Shown here: positions 19,415-30,036 of the stretch, piece by piece
Layout of the letters: each line of letters opens with the position of its first letter
Numbering within the stretch: the first letter of the stretch is position 1
Assembly: GCA_013288815.1 (NCBI GenBank)
Contig: JABDBD010000003.1
Coordinates: forward strand, 33,673-97,672
Reading direction: 5' to 3'
Source of the DNA: Gammaproteobacteria bacterium
Lineage (GTDB): Bacteria > Pseudomonadota > Gammaproteobacteria > DSM-16500
DNA length: 64,000 nucleotides
Program-made: the position numbers and the translations under genes
Notes under the pieces: generated by a model
What the model saw: the letters and a program-made list of their open reading frames with translations, nothing else
Databases searched by the model: none
Told to the model about the DNA's origin: nothing

Positions 19415-20212
19415 TTAAGTAATATATACACCATAAAGAACGCCTTCCATTCCTTCTTGATCCTGTAAGTTTTGCACGCTCTCGCTGCGATGAAACAATG
19501 AATTTTTCATGTGGTTATGAAAAGTATTTTCTAATGCAGATAGATTATCTTTTGTTTTAAGATTGTCAGGAAGAGGAAGTTTTAATTTGGAGTATATTTG
19601 TTGAAAGGCTTGGGATATTCGTTCTTTTTGTTCGTAGAGTGTTAGTTCTGCTAAGTTGCTCACACAGATACCATGATGTCCATTTTTTTCAACCTCATCA
19701 CATGTAGACTGGAGATCGTCCATGAGGAAAGCATCGATGAAATTGGAAAAAGTGCAATATTTATCTGTAATATGTTTAATGGCTGGTTCTATTGCATAAG
19801 TGGTTTTAGACTGACTTCCTGTAAAATATACTAAATTTGGATCTATATATTTCTTTAATCCATGGTTAGTTTCTAATCCTTGAACATCACAATACTCTAG
19901 ATGAGTTATGTATTTCTCATCTTCAAGAATAGCGGCGCTCAGATAGTCTCCTCTAAGTCCTTGCGTTTTTTTAGCATCGTCAACGTATTCGGGTTTATAA
20001 GTAGCAATACCAAAATGCAGGCATAAATTGTGTTCTAATGCGGTTTTTTGAAGAGTTTCAAGGTGGTTTGCCCAGACTTCGTGACTCCCTCCATTCCAGG
20101 TTACTGTGCGTTCACACTTATTTAAGTATGGATTATATTTAGGACAAGAAGCATTATATTTTATTAATGTATTATCAATGTCGAGTAATACTATGACATG
20201 TCGTGGAGTCAA
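19415..20212 (-). CDS. HAD-like hydrolase (accessory, possible effector)
   Basis: 265 residues. The N-terminus has the HAD nucleophile motif LLDIDNTLI with Asp11 and Asp13. A later Lys (GSQSKTTY) and an acidic pair in FLMDDLQSTCDEV (metal-binding motif IV) complete a plausible HAD phosphatase active site. The middle (KYNPYLNKCERTVTWNGGSHEVW) matches nothing I know. It starts at TTG with AAAAGGAAA about 6 bases upstream; no ATG exists near the motif. No signal peptide is present. It is a lone minus-strand gene between the sugar operon and nrdB. Stand-alone HAD proteins of this sort occur among Legionellales effectors; that role is inference. Confidence 0.6.
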   Translation of the reverse strand: MTPRHVIVLLDIDNTLIKYNASCPKYNPYLNKCERTVTWNGGSHEVWANHLETLQKTALEHNLCLHFGIATYKPEYVDDAKKTQGLRGDYLSAAILEDEKYITHLEYCDVQGLETNHGLKKYIDPNLVYFTGSQSKTTYAIEPAIKHITDKYCTFSNFIDAFLMDDLQSTCDEVEKNGHHGICVSNLAELTLYEQKERISQAFQQIYSKLKLPLPDNLKTKDNLSALENTFHNHMKNSLFHRSESVQNLQDQEGMEGVLYGVYIT

Positions 20213-20310
20213 GATCGCTTTCCTTTTCGTTGACGAGTAAGTTCATTGTAAGCATTAAAATATTAAGGTTTACTTAAGAACATAATCTTCAGGGCGTCCA
20301 TTATTTGGGC

Positions 20311-20340
20311 AAAAAAAATCCTGCTATAAAACAGGATTTT
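20311..20340 (-). terminator. Rho-independent terminator of nrdAB
   Basis: A perfect 9-base stem AAAATCCTG (20315-20323) / CAGGATTTT (20332-20340) has an 8-base loop. Read on the minus strand it ends in eight Ts, 17 bases after the nrdB stop. Confidence 0.85.
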
Positions 20341-20357
20341 GTAAGGAGAGAATCATT

Positions 20358-21473
20358 TTATTCCCAGCTTAAGGTTCCTCCAGTCTGATATTCAATCACT
20401 CGAGTTTCAAAGAAATTCTTTTCTTTTTTTAAGTCCATCATTTCGCTCATCCATGGAAAAGGATTATTTGCTCCAGGAAATTGTTGTTCTAATCCAATTT
20501 GTATGCAGCGACGATTCGCAATAAAATGTAAATACTCTCTAAACATTTCAGCATTCATACCTAAAATTCCTCTTGGCATGGTATCGAGAGCATATTGGTA
20601 CTCCATCTCTACGCCTTCAAGAATCATATCCAAGATTTCACGTTTGAATGTGTCCGTCCATAAATGAGGGTTTTCAATTTTAATTTGATTGATAACATCA
20701 ATACCAAAGTTTAGATGCATAGACTCATCACGTAAAATATATTGGAACTGTTCTGATGTTCCCGTCATTTTGTTGCGCCTGCCCATCGATAAGACTTGCG
20801 TAAAACCTACATAAAAGAAAATACCTTCGAATATGACATAAAATGCAATTAAATCTCTCAGCAGTCGTTGGTCGTTCTCAGTTGTGCCTGTGTGAAAGTG
20901 CGGGTCACCTAAGCTTTGCGTATAGGGCAGTGACCATGCTGCTTTGCGTGCTACGGCAGGCAGTTCACGATACATATTAAAAACTTCCGCTTCATCCATG
21001 CCTAAGCTTTCAATAACATGTTGGTATGCGTGTGTATGCAGTGCTTCTTCAAATGCTTGGCGTAATAAATATTGTCTGCATTCAGGATTCGTAATATGGC
21101 GATAAACGGCGAGTACAAGATTATTAGCAACCAAAGAATCTGCTGTTGAGAAAAATCCTAAATTACGTTTAATAATAGTTCGCTCATCTTCGGTTAATCC
21201 GTCTGGACTTTTCCACAATGCAATGTCGGCAGACATATTAATTTCATTCGGCATCCAATGATTCGCGCAAGCATCTAAATATTTTTGCCATGCCCATTTA
21301 TATTTAAAAGGTACAAGTTGATTGAGATCCGCTCTGCAGTTAATAATTTTTTTATCATCGACATGAATGCGTGCCGCGCCCATTTCTAAGGCTTCTAATC
21401 CTGTCAGTCCGCCTGTCGCATGTTTTGTTGATTGTTGTGAGAGTGTTTCCTGGGATTCGTTCCAAGTTAACAT
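20358..21473 (-). CDS. nrdB: Class Ia ribonucleotide reductase, beta subunit
   Basis: This is the radical-generating subunit of aerobic ribonucleotide reductase. Diiron ligands appear in [10 protein letters not shown] (Asp) and [11 protein letters not shown] (Glu, His). The same block ends in the Tyr expected to carry the radical, and the second ligand set lies in [12 protein letters not shown] (Glu, His). The chosen start (MLTWNESQE, 371 residues) follows GAGGAAA by 7 bases and matches the N-terminus of Pseudomonas-type NrdB. An in-frame ATG at 21554, overlapping nrdA by 10 bases, has no good ribosome-binding site. It is the second gene of the nrdAB operon. Confidence 0.97.
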   Translation of the reverse strand: MLTWNESQETLSQQSTKHATGGLTGLEALEMGAARIHVDDKKIINCRADLNQLVPFKYKWAWQKYLDACANHWMPNEINMSADIALWKSPDGLTEDERTIIKRNLGFFSTADSLVANNLVLAVYRHITNPECRQYLLRQAFEEALHTHAYQHVIESLGMDEAEVFNMYRELPAVARKAAWSLPYTQSLGDPHFHTGTTENDQRLLRDLIAFYVIFEGIFFYVGFTQVLSMGRRNKMTGTSEQFQYILRDESMHLNFGIDVINQIKIENPHLWTDTFKREILDMILEGVEMEYQYALDTMPRGILGMNAEMFREYLHFIANRRCIQIGLEQQFPGANNPFPWMSEMMDLKKEKNFFETRVIEYQTGGTLSWE

Positions 21474-21544
21474 GTTATTTTCCTCGTTTGAGATATTTTC
21501 AAAAGCTTGCTCTGCATTTTGGAATGCAGAGCCCTTAAAAGTAT

Positions 21545-24385
21545 TTACTGACATGCTTCACATGTCGGGTCAGTGATTAAGCAAGCTTTCGGTGCTGTAT
21601 CACTTTGTACTGCGTTTAGCGTACTATCATGTATGGTGGATTTTTCAGTGTTCGTTGCGCCCATGCTACGTAAATAATACGTTGTTTTTAAGCCGCGAAT
21701 CCAAGCATGTCGATAGAGGCTATCCAGTTTTTTGCCGGAAGGTTGTGCCATATAAAGATTTAATGACTGTGCTTGATCAATCCATTTTTGACGTCTAGAT
21801 GCAGCTTCTACTAACCATACTGGATCGATTTCAAATGCGGTTGCATAGCGTTGCTTTAATACGTCGGGTATGCGACTAATCTTGCTGACACTTCCATTAT
21901 AATATTTGAGATCATTGACCATGACATCATCCCATAAATGTTGTGCTTTGAGATCCATGACAAGATAAGGATTAATGACAGTAAATTCGCCCGATAAATT
22001 CGACTTCACAAATAAATTTTGGTAGGTCGGTTCTATCGACTGAGACACACCACAAATATTGGCAATGGTCGCGGTAGGTGCGATTGCTAATACATTGGAA
22101 TTTCGCATGCCAACTGTCTTGACGCGCTTACGTAACGTATCCCAATCCAAAGTTTGACTGCGATCTTGTTCCAAGTAACCGCCACGATTGCGCTCAAGGA
22201 TTGCAATCGAGTCAATGGGAAGTATTCCTTGGCTCCATAACGATCCATCAAAAGAAGAATAAGCGTCTCTTTCTTCCGCTAAATTGGTGGAAGCTTGTAT
22301 CGCATAATAACTGATAGCCTCCATTGACGTATCAGCAAATTCTACGGCTTCTTGAGATGTGTAAGAGATGCCTAGTTTATAGAGCGCATCTTGAAATGCC
22401 ATGACGCCTAAGCCAATCGGTCTATGCTTAAAGTTAGAGTTTCGCGCTTGTGGAACAGAATAATAATTAATATCGATGACATTATCTAACATTCGAATTG
22501 CGGTATTAATGGTTCGTTGCAATTTCGCTTGATCTAAACCTTTTTCAGTTAAGTGTTTAGTGAGATTGATGCTGCCGAGATTACAAACCGCGATTTCGTC
22601 GGGCGAGGTGTTTAATGTGATTTCTGTGCATAAATTTGAGCTATGAACGACACCTGTATGTTGTTGTGGCGAGCGCAGATTACAAGGATCTTTGAAAGTG
22701 ACCCATGGATGTCCTGTTTCAAACAACATGCCTAGCATCTTGCGCCATAGGCTGATAGCAGGAATTTTTTTAGCGCTCGATAATTCGCCGCGTTCAGCTC
22801 GTGCTTCATATGCTATATATGCTTTTTCAAATTCAATACCGTAAAGATCATGTAAATCGGGTACTTCATTCGGTGAAAATAGCGTCCAATCTTTTTCTTC
22901 AGTAACACGCTTCATAAACAGATCTGGAATCCAGTTTGCAGTGTTCATATCGTGTGTACGTCTACGTTCATCACCTGTATTTTTACGTAACTCTAAAAAT
23001 TCTTCGATGTCTTTATGCCATGTTTCAAGATAACCACAGACTGCACCTTTGCGTTTGCCGCCTTGGTTAACTGCAACCGCTGTAGCATTGGCAACACTGA
23101 GAAAAGGAACGACGCCGAGTGATTTTCCGTTGGTACCTTTAATGCGTGCACCCATTGCACGTACATTTGTCCAGTCATTTCCTAAACCACCAGCATATTT
23201 AGATAGCAAAGCATTGTCTTTGATCGCAGCAAAAATACCATCCAGATCATCGGGAACTGTCGTGAGATAGCAGCTAGATAATTGTGGGCGCAACGTGCCT
23301 GCGTTAAATAAAGTAGGAGTGGAACTCATAAAATCAAAAGAAGAAAGTAAATTATAAAACTCGATGGCTCGGTCTTCTTTATTTTTTTCTTCCATTGCTA
23401 ATCCCATCGCCACGCGCATGAAAAAAGCTTGCGGTAATTCAAATCGAGTACCATGGCTATGAATAAAATAACGATCGTACAGTGTTTGTAATCCTAAATA
23501 GGTAAATTGCAAATCACGTTCGGGTTGAATGGCGGCGCTAATTTTTTTTAAGTCATAGGTTTTTAATGCGGGATGGATGAGCTCTAATGCAATGCCTCGA
23601 TCAAGATAAGCTGTCATGTAGGCATAATATAGGTGCTTCATTTCTTCATGCGTTGCTTTTTCTTGAATACCCAAAAAGCTTAATGCTTCTCCACGTAAAT
23701 CATCTGCTAATAAACGTGCTGCAACATAACTATAATTAGGTTCTTTTTCAATGAGAACGCGCGCTGACATAATGACAGCATTGCTGACTTCTTTAATGGG
23801 CACTTTGTCAAATAGGTTTCGTTGTGTGTCTTCGATAATGAGGGTAGGGGATACATCATCTAAACCTTCACAAGCGCTGATGACGACTTTTGTGATGCGT
23901 TCAATATCAAGAGGTACAACTTTGCCATCACTCAAGGTCACATGGAGTTTATTTTTAGTAGATTCTTGATTTGCTTTTTCGGCTTGCTCTTCACGTGCTT
24001 TACGTCGTTCTTCACGATAGAGTACGTAAGCGCGAGCAACTTTTTGTTCGCCTTCGCGCATTAAGGTGAGTTCAACTTGGTCTTGAATATCTTCAATATG
24101 AATAATTCCGCCAGCAGGCATGCGACGTGAAAAGGTATTCGTAATGGTTTGTAATAAGAAGTGTACGGTTTCGTTTATTCGTGATGAGCCTGAGGCATTG
24201 ATACCTTCTACTGCAAGGAACGCTTTCGTCATGGCAATAGAGATTTTATTGGCATCAAAGGGGGTAACCGTTCCATTACGTCTTATGACTTTTAGGTAAC
24301 CGGGTGCATTAGCAGCAATATCTGAATTGACGGGTTGGTTTGATTTTGTTGAGGTCATTTCACGGGTTGCTAGGGTTTCAGTCAT
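21545..24385 (-). CDS. nrdA: Class Ia ribonucleotide reductase, alpha subunit with two ATP-cones
   Basis: This is the catalytic subunit converting ribonucleoside diphosphates to deoxy forms. Two ATP-cone domains are visible in tandem: one opens with [19 protein letters not shown] near residue 30, a second with [19 protein letters not shown] near 150. The barrel follows with [18 protein letters not shown] and [14 protein letters not shown]. The redox tail CEACQ lies at the extreme C-terminus. The start at 24385 is fixed by GGAGGAG immediately upstream. A longer frame opens at 24520 but would put the operator boxes inside the gene. Two cones give 946 residues, longer than the single-cone E. coli protein (about 760). 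Confidence 0.97.
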   Translation of the reverse strand: MTETLATREMTSTKSNQPVNSDIAANAPGYLKVIRRNGTVTPFDANKISIAMTKAFLAVEGINASGSSRINETVHFLLQTITNTFSRRMPAGGIIHIEDIQDQVELTLMREGEQKVARAYVLYREERRKAREEQAEKANQESTKNKLHVTLSDGKVVPLDIERITKVVISACEGLDDVSPTLIIEDTQRNLFDKVPIKEVSNAVIMSARVLIEKEPNYSYVAARLLADDLRGEALSFLGIQEKATHEEMKHLYYAYMTAYLDRGIALELIHPALKTYDLKKISAAIQPERDLQFTYLGLQTLYDRYFIHSHGTRFELPQAFFMRVAMGLAMEEKNKEDRAIEFYNLLSSFDFMSSTPTLFNAGTLRPQLSSCYLTTVPDDLDGIFAAIKDNALLSKYAGGLGNDWTNVRAMGARIKGTNGKSLGVVPFLSVANATAVAVNQGGKRKGAVCGYLETWHKDIEEFLELRKNTGDERRRTHDMNTANWIPDLFMKRVTEEKDWTLFSPNEVPDLHDLYGIEFEKAYIAYEARAERGELSSAKKIPAISLWRKMLGMLFETGHPWVTFKDPCNLRSPQQHTGVVHSSNLCTEITLNTSPDEIAVCNLGSINLTKHLTEKGLDQAKLQRTINTAIRMLDNVIDINYYSVPQARNSNFKHRPIGLGVMAFQDALYKLGISYTSQEAVEFADTSMEAISYYAIQASTNLAEERDAYSSFDGSLWSQGILPIDSIAILERNRGGYLEQDRSQTLDWDTLRKRVKTVGMRNSNVLAIAPTATIANICGVSQSIEPTYQNLFVKSNLSGEFTVINPYLVMDLKAQHLWDDVMVNDLKYYNGSVSKISRIPDVLKQRYATAFEIDPVWLVEAASRRQKWIDQAQSLNLYMAQPSGKKLDSLYRHAWIRGLKTTYYLRSMGATNTEKSTIHDSTLNAVQSDTAPKACLITDPTCEACQ

Positions 24386-24483
24386 GGCTCCTCCAGAGCA
24401 TTGTTTATAGATTAAACTTATTTTCTTCACAGTATCAGGGCAGTTTTTAGCAACTCTTAGGATATTAACGAGTTTTTTCAAAA

Positions 24484-24530
24484 CCACAACATATAGATAT
24501 TTTTTTAATTCCGTATACAAGATAGTGTAT
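24484..24530 (-). promoter_or_regulatory. NrdR operator pair and promoter of nrdAB
   Basis: Two 16-base boxes resemble the NrdR consensus acaCwAtATaTwGtgt on the minus strand: ATACACTATCTTGTAT (24530-24515, 12/16) and TATCTATATGTTGTGG (24499-24484, 11/16). Their centres are exactly 31 bases apart, the spacing expected for a NrdR tandem. A -35 TTGCTT (24547-24542) and a -10 TATCTT (24524-24519) with a 17-base spacer place the first box over the -10, consistent with repression. Confidence 0.7.
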
Positions 24531-24568
24531 ATTTCATCTTAAAGCAAGAGAACAACATGTGTGAGAGC

Positions 24569-24577
24569 TGTGGATAG
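24569..24577 (-). promoter_or_regulatory. Candidate DnaA box upstream of nrdAB
   Basis: CTATCCACA on the minus strand differs from the strong DnaA box TTATCCACA only at the first base and lies about 40 bases upstream of the first NrdR box. DnaA boxes upstream of nrdAB are established in E. coli. A single 9-mer is weak evidence. Confidence 0.35.
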
Positions 24578-24646
24578 ATTGTGGGAAAATCAAAAAATTG
24601 CTTTCTCGCGCACGAAGTATAGCCATTGGCTTAGGGAACGTTAAGA

Positions 24647-26527
24647 CTAGCTAGGGGTATTGCTCACTGCATGTGTAACTGTCTCTATAGGCGTTCCTAC
24701 TCTAGGCATACTGTGTGGAAAGGGCGAAATTTGTTCACGCAAAAACGGAGGAGGATTGAGTTTATTTGTCGATATCACACGTGGGATACGTAATGGTTTT
24801 GTACGATCTGATTTAGAACCTGATGCGCTAAACATGCCAGCTTGAGAGGGGCGGCTCTCAGTGGGCGCGATGTCAGTAGTCTGTTGTGGATTCGCAGGTT
24901 GTTTTGGGGAGGTATCATCAAATCGTTTAGACATGTTTTCATATAAATCTTCAGAAAACAGAGATTCGATTTTGTCTTCTTCTAATATATTTAATTCATT
25001 GAGTATGGTGTCAAATGTTAAGTTACAGTAGGTGTTAGCTAAAATAACTAACTTTTGTTGCTTCTCTGGATCTAGATTTTCAAAATATTTTTCTTTTTCT
25101 TTCGAATTAAGAAAGTCATAAAAGAGCTTAAGATGATAATAATTACTGATATTGTTCCCTGCGCTATCAAATGACATAAATCCAATAGCGGTAAATACGA
25201 CGATAGCAAAAATGGCGAGTGGGATTTTCAGCACATCTAGGAAAGGATATAAATAAGCTGACCCTCCGTTGCTGAGTCCATACGCTAAGCTAAACACGAC
25301 TAACCCTAATACAATTCGAATCCAATCTAGGCAAGAAAAGCTGTGAATATAAGGAAAAAAACCTTCTTCACAGATGTCTTGTTTTACCTTGCCAAATGCA
25401 TTCAATAATCTCGCGCAGGAAATCGAATAAATAGCGGTATTCACGTAAGCAGAAGGTAAGCCAAAATAGAGGGCCCCTAGTGCAAACCCTGGCATGTAAT
25501 CCCAGTTAAAATTGGTATAGAGTTCACTGAGATCGCCGGGTATTTTCATACGAAATAAGCCTGGAACTTTAGTTGCTGTTTTCCAATTCATTAAGCTTGC
25601 AACTCCACCCAGGAAAAGACTTGTGTATTCAATGCATTTCGATTGCTTTTTTGAAGTGACTTTATGGTCGGCAGGTACAAGATTTAAAAGCAGCTCAAAC
25701 ATTTCTTCCAGTCTATCTTGAGGGGTGTCAACATCATTACCACAAATTAAATTAATCAAATTCCCTCGGCTTAATAGTTTAATGTATTCCTCATCATTAT
25801 ACTTAGCCAGAGTGTTTAAATGTGATTGAGCAGCTAAAATTAAGCGAATACTTGGAATAGACTTGAGACCTTGCTTATTTTTTTGTTTTTGAAGGTAGTA
25901 ATCCATGTTTGCACCCAGTGCTGCTATGGTTCTAAGCGTGCAGATGGTAATCATGATACCTGTTGGTGCATTAATAAAAGCAGCTTTTCCATTAACAACA
26001 ACGCCGAAAATAGAGGGAAGAATGATGAAAAGTGGTAATTTTTGTTCCCATAATTCTCTTGCAATCGATTTAGTAGTGCGTGCGCGATGACGTTTGATTT
26101 TGATCGCTAATGTCAGATTTGAATTCATTGAATAGCAAAATTGCGCCAGTATCGCAGGTGTTGCGATACATAGAGTTGATACTTGTTTCGCATCATCCGT
26201 GGCGTTTTTAAAAAAACCTCCAACGATATTCTCGCTAAATGAGTAGCCAGTACTGGCTGAAGACATAGCAACCAGGACAGCACTGATAGCGACTAGCACT
26301 TCTTGGCAATCTGACCAATTGATAGAAGCTGTTTTATCTTGCATGGCGTGGAGAATACGTAAAGCAGTGGCATTTGAATTCTCTCCGACGACTAATGGGG
26401 TATTCAGTTGTATCGAGAGCGATGGTTGAGAAGAGATTTGATTTTCTATATCCGGTGCTGTTGTGGTAAAGGTGGTCACTTTATTTTTTTCTGTAATGCC
26501 TTCGAGACTATTTCTAGCAGCGCTCAT
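24647..26527 (-). CDS. Polytopic membrane protein of unknown function (accessory)
   Basis: 626 residues; I do not recognise a family. After a polar N-terminus of about 75 residues come some eight hydrophobic segments in three clusters: about 78-215, about 300-400 including GFALGALYFGLPSAYV, and about 420-475 including IRIVLGLVVFSLAYGLSNG. A helical cytoplasmic region follows, and a disordered Pro/Ser/Thr tail of about 100 residues (RIPRVISTNKLNPPPFLRE). GGAG precedes the ATG by 9 bases. It stands alone between nrdA and pssA. The disordered tail and lack of homology are compatible with a lineage-specific or effector-type membrane protein; this is inference. Confidence 0.7.
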   Translation of the reverse strand: MSAARNSLEGITEKNKVTTFTTTAPDIENQISSQPSLSIQLNTPLVVGENSNATALRILHAMQDKTASINWSDCQEVLVAISAVLVAMSSASTGYSFSENIVGGFFKNATDDAKQVSTLCIATPAILAQFCYSMNSNLTLAIKIKRHRARTTKSIARELWEQKLPLFIILPSIFGVVVNGKAAFINAPTGIMITICTLRTIAALGANMDYYLQKQKNKQGLKSIPSIRLILAAQSHLNTLAKYNDEEYIKLLSRGNLINLICGNDVDTPQDRLEEMFELLLNLVPADHKVTSKKQSKCIEYTSLFLGGVASLMNWKTATKVPGLFRMKIPGDLSELYTNFNWDYMPGFALGALYFGLPSAYVNTAIYSISCARLLNAFGKVKQDICEEGFFPYIHSFSCLDWIRIVLGLVVFSLAYGLSNGGSAYLYPFLDVLKIPLAIFAIVVFTAIGFMSFDSAGNNISNYYHLKLFYDFLNSKEKEKYFENLDPEKQQKLVILANTYCNLTFDTILNELNILEEDKIESLFSEDLYENMSKRFDDTSPKQPANPQQTTDIAPTESRPSQAGMFSASGSKSDRTKPLRIPRVISTNKLNPPPFLREQISPFPHSMPRVGTPIETVTHAVSNTPS

Positions 26528-26805
26528 TCAACCACTCCGGAATTCATTAAATTTATAAATTATTGGAGGGCAAATGGTACGGGTAAAAGCTTAAGGAATT
26601 CTTAAAAAATGACAAGTAGCGCTTGTTGTGCTCAACAAGGGATCAGTCGTTGATAATAAATTTATCGAACTTTATAGGATAACTACGTAAAAGTAGTATA
26701 AGAAGACGATTTCAGGCAGAATTACTACCTATTTTCAAGTGACTCCTGTTGCGCAGAGCGTAAGAGTGAGTAAGTGATAGTTATATAATTGTGAGGAATG
26801 GTTTG

Positions 26806-27603
26806 ATGGAAAAAGAGTTAGACCAACCGTTATTGCCTAAAACCACCAAACCGCGTGGAATTTATTTATTGCCTAATCTATTCACAACAGCCGCATTGTT
26901 TGCTGGCTTTTATGCAATTATTGCGGGGGTAAAAGGCTATTTTGACACGGCAGCGATTGCTATTTTTATTGCCATGGTAGCTGATACACTCGATGGGCGA
27001 GTGGCTCGTCTTACGAATACCCAAACTGCTTTTGGTGCAGAGTATGACAGTTTGTCAGATATGGCTGCATTTGGGATTGCGCCTTCTTTATTAGTTTATA
27101 GTTATTCATTATCTCAGCTCGGAAAATTAGGGTGGCTGATATCTTTTTTGTATACTGCTGCAACCGCACTGAGGCTCGCACGTTTTAATACACAAGTAAA
27201 TGATCAAGATAAACGGTATTTTCAGGGCGTACCTTGTCCAGCAGCCGCTGGCGTATTAGCGGGTGCTGTTTGGTTGGGATCTTCCTGTGATGTTTATTCG
27301 GGAATGTTATTGGCTATCCCGATGGGGGCGATTACTGTTTTTGTTGCTGCGCTCATGGTCAGTACGATTCGATATTACAGTTTCAAAAAAATCGATCTAA
27401 GAGGAAAAGTTCCTTTTATGGCGGCTGTTTTGTTAGTAGTGTTGATTGCTGGCGTTGCATTAAATCCTCCGCAAATTTTATTTGGTATATTTTTTCTGTA
27501 TGTGTTGTCAGGGCCTGTTGTGACGTTATGGTATTTGCGGAAGATGCGGCGGTTGGCTGTGTTGAGGAAAAAAAGAAATGCGCAAATGAGGGGTTCTGAA
27601 TAG
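26806..27603 (+). CDS. pssA: CDP-diacylglycerol-serine O-phosphatidyltransferase
   Basis: This integral membrane enzyme makes phosphatidylserine from CDP-diacylglycerol and L-serine, the first step to phosphatidylethanolamine. The CDP-alcohol phosphatidyltransferase motif D-x2-DG-x2-AR-x8-G-x3-D-x3-D is complete (DTLDGRVARL, then FGAEYDSLSD, about residues 60-85). About seven membrane helices follow. The ATG at 26806 has GAGGAA 8 bases upstream; a GTG at 26791 is less likely. It is the subclass II (membrane) type rather than the E. coli soluble type. Just downstream and facing it is sdaA, a serine-degrading enzyme, with a repeat element between them. Confidence 0.94.
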   Translation: MEKELDQPLLPKTTKPRGIYLLPNLFTTAALFAGFYAIIAGVKGYFDTAAIAIFIAMVADTLDGRVARLTNTQTAFGAEYDSLSDMAAFGIAPSLLVYSYSLSQLGKLGWLISFLYTAATALRLARFNTQVNDQDKRYFQGVPCPAAAGVLAGAVWLGSSCDVYSGMLLAIPMGAITVFVAALMVSTIRYYSFKKIDLRGKVPFMAAVLLVVLIAGVALNPPQILFGIFFLYVLSGPVVTLWYLRKMRRLAVLRKKRNAQMRGSE

Positions 27604-27651
27604 TCCCCTATAGTTTAAACTTATTCATCTTACGCACTGTGCTCTCACCGC

Positions 27652-27954
27652 TGTCATTCCAGCGCAGGCGCACGAGTGTCCGGTAAATCGGGCCATAAAC
27701 TGAACTGTCACCCCGCAAAATTTTCGTCAACGAGACCTGAAAAGAACAAAAATCTATTCACGAAAATTTGTGCGGGGCCTGGTTGCGTCATTAGAATAGC
27801 ACGCTTACTTCTTGAGATGGTCAACCAGGCCCCGCACAAATTCACGTGATCTGTCTTGGTTCTTCAATAATGAAATAGACGTGAATTTTGCGGGGTGACA
27901 GTTCAGTTGATTTACTGATTTACCGGACACTCGTGCGCCTGCGTGGGAATGACA
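27652..27954. repeat. MITE-like inverted-repeat element, 303 bases
   Basis: The gene-free space between pssA and sdaA (27604-27997) is mostly one element. Its 40-base ends match in inverted orientation at 38 positions; the arm reads TGTCATTCC, two variable bases, then CGCAGGCGCACGAGTGTCCG. Further in, a second inverted block reads ACTGAACTGTCACCCCGCAA, and an inner block reads TTTGTGCGGGGCCTGGTTG (27767-27785) facing its complement (27821-27839). It can fold nearly end to end and has no coding capacity. A fragment of one end recurs at 63147-63175. Confidence 0.85.
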
Positions 27955-27997
27955 CAGTGGTGTTAACATTTCTGATAGCATCGTGCAATATGAGTTA

Positions 27998-29377
27998 CTA
28001 ACACTCCGGAATATTAGCCGCCAACCCCCCCAACGAAGTCTCTTTATAAATTGACATCATATCTTTTCCAGTTTGCTTCATGGTTGCAATGACTTTATCG
28101 AGTGGAACGTGATGCTCTCCATCGCCTAATAATGCAAGTCTTGCTGCATTCACAGCTTTTACGGCACCCATTGCATTGCGTTCAATACAGGGAATTTGTA
28201 CTAAGCCGCCAATAGGATCGCACGTCATGCCGAGATGATGTTCCATTGCTATTTCTGCGGCATTTTCGACTTGATAAATAGTACCGCCTAGTACTGCAGT
28301 CAGTGCAGCAGCAGCCATGGAACAAGCTACACCCACTTCTCCCTGACATCCGACTTCAGCACCCGAAATGGAAGCACCTTTTTTATAAAGTATGGCAATA
28401 GCGCCAGCTGTCAGTAAAAAATCAATCGTGTCTTGTTCTTTATTCGATTGCGGATAAAACGTTAAGTAGTAATGTAGAACAGCAGGAATAAGGCCAGCTG
28501 CGCCATTTGTTGGAGCAGTGACTACACGACTGCCAGCAGCATTTTCTTCATTCACGGCAATGGCATATAAATTTAACCATTCCATGCTGTCTGTGTATTC
28601 ATGTGATTTTGGAGTGGCTTTTTGCTGCATTTTTTTCAGGATTTCGGGTGCTCTGCGTTTGATATTTAACCCTCCTGGCAGAATGCCGGGAGATTGACAG
28701 CCTTTATCGATACACTCTCGCATGACTGTTGCAATATGTAATAATCGAGAGCGAATTTCACTTTCAGAGCGTAAACATTTTTCATTGGCATACATAATAT
28801 CTTTAATTTTTAACTGATTATCTTCGCAATATTTCAAGAGTTGTTTAGCAGTTGCGAAAGGATAGGGAATGTTTACATTGTCAGTCGTCACAGTGCGTGC
28901 AGCTTCTTCTTCCGTTAAAATAAAGCCTCCGCCTATGGAGTAAAAAATACTGGAATGTAAAACCTGTTGATTGTCAGCATATGCTGTAAATCGCATGCCA
29001 TTCGTATGAGCAGGCAATAAATCTTTGAAGTTAAATATAAAATCAGTTGTCATATGGAACGATATAACTTTATTACCATCCAGATTTATTTTTTGTTGTT
29101 CTATAATTTGTTGAGCGCGTGGCTTAATGATGCCTGGATTAATGACGTCTGGTGCGTTACCCTCAAGCCCTAATAAGATAGCTAAGTCGGTCCCGTGACC
29201 TTTGCCGGTATAGGCAAGCGATCCAAATAATTCAACTTTCAATTGAACGGTTTTATCAAGTAGCTGTGCCGTGGAAAGAAAGTTAACAAATGCTCGTGCT
29301 GCTTTCATTGGGCCCACGGTATGAGAGCTGGAAGGTCCAATACCCACAGAAAAAAGATCAAAAACGCTAACTGTCAT
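27998..29377 (-). CDS. sdaA: L-serine ammonia-lyase, single-chain iron-sulfur type
   Basis: It deaminates L-serine to pyruvate. The beta domain opens the protein ([20 protein letters not shown], the family signature). The alpha catalytic domain is at about residues 190-455 and includes [20 protein letters not shown] and [20 protein letters not shown]. Cysteines that can ligate the 4Fe-4S cluster occur in VGCQGE and in [17 protein letters not shown]. At 459 residues it is the fused SdaA/SdaB form. Only a weak ribosome-binding site is seen. It faces pssA across the MITE-like element. Confidence 0.95.
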   Translation of the reverse strand: MTVSVFDLFSVGIGPSSSHTVGPMKAARAFVNFLSTAQLLDKTVQLKVELFGSLAYTGKGHGTDLAILLGLEGNAPDVINPGIIKPRAQQIIEQQKINLDGNKVISFHMTTDFIFNFKDLLPAHTNGMRFTAYADNQQVLHSSIFYSIGGGFILTEEEAARTVTTDNVNIPYPFATAKQLLKYCEDNQLKIKDIMYANEKCLRSESEIRSRLLHIATVMRECIDKGCQSPGILPGGLNIKRRAPEILKKMQQKATPKSHEYTDSMEWLNLYAIAVNEENAAGSRVVTAPTNGAAGLIPAVLHYYLTFYPQSNKEQDTIDFLLTAGAIAILYKKGASISGAEVGCQGEVGVACSMAAAALTAVLGGTIYQVENAAEIAMEHHLGMTCDPIGGLVQIPCIERNAMGAVKAVNAARLALLGDGEHHVPLDKVIATMKQTGKDMMSIYKETSLGGLAANIPEC

Positions 29378-29454
29378 ACAAAAAGTTCTCTAATAGTATC
29401 GTTGCGCATATTTTATAGGGATTTTGAGTAAGTAGCTATCATGAATTTTGTGGC

Positions 29455-30036
29455 TTAGAAGCGAGAAGATGGCTGCTTTGGCTCGCTCTTATCTGATGTA
29501 GACAACTTAGGTGGATTTTTCAGGTCTGCAAGTTGTTGTTTTAGATTTGCCAAATTGTTAGAAGTGATTTGATCAGGATTGATTTCAGCTATTATTTTAT
29601 AAAACAGTTTAATTTGAGGTTTTCTAAAATAGTTTCCAGAGGATGAATCTTCATGAGGTTTTTTAGCAATGGCAACTATGTTTTTTAATGTTAGTACAGG
29701 ATCAGTATTCGATTTTTTGAGTTCATCTATCATTTCAGCAACAAATTTTGGAGCCTTGCCATGGATTCCCTCTATTTCTACTGGAGACCCACCAAATAGT
29801 CCTCCTAACTGATTTTGAAAAAAACCCAAATCAAAGAGCATAGTTCTTAACGTATGAATATATTCTTTCTGCAAATATTTTTGATTTTCAATAGATACTT
29901 TGTGAAATAAGTCTCTAGGAGTAGGGCCTGGTATTTTATTAAATTGAATAGAGTGTTGTTTGGCTGCATTGTACTCTTTGACTAGTTCGTTAACGATCGC
30001 TTGATTTGGGCAGATTCCCAAACATATTTGTTTCAA
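29455..30036 (-). CDS. C-terminal fragment of the LRR/transglutaminase/AAA+ protein
   Basis: 193 codons from a TTG with no good ribosome-binding site. The frame stays open upstream to about 30120 and reads TGRQVLSTALENRSRCIDAP, then DYPPAELKQICLG. That is the sensor/arginine region expected after the second AAA+ core of the neighbouring gene, so this looks like the detached C-terminus of that protein rather than a separate gene. It also holds PGPTPRDLFHKV, a sensor-2-like 'PRDL', and a disordered Lys/Ser tail. It overlaps the upstream frame by 4 bases. Confidence 0.55.
   Translation of the reverse strand: MKQICLGICPNQAIVNELVKEYNAAKQHSIQFNKIPGPTPRDLFHKVSIENQKYLQKEYIHTLRTMLFDLGFFQNQLGGLFGGSPVEIEGIHGKAPKFVAEMIDELKKSNTDPVLTLKNIVAIAKKPHEDSSSGNYFRKPQIKLFYKIIAEINPDQITSNNLANLKQQLADLKNPPKLSTSDKSEPKQPSSRF

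Noticed and set aside
24386..24520. N-terminal extension of NrdA starting at 24520
   Set aside because: It would place the NrdR boxes and promoter inside the coding region, and a near-perfect ribosome-binding site marks 24385.
26528..26805. Search for an RNA gene or attachment site in the space before pssA
   Set aside because: Only a 5-base stem (ACTAC/GTAGT near 26682-26697) is visible, too weak to call.
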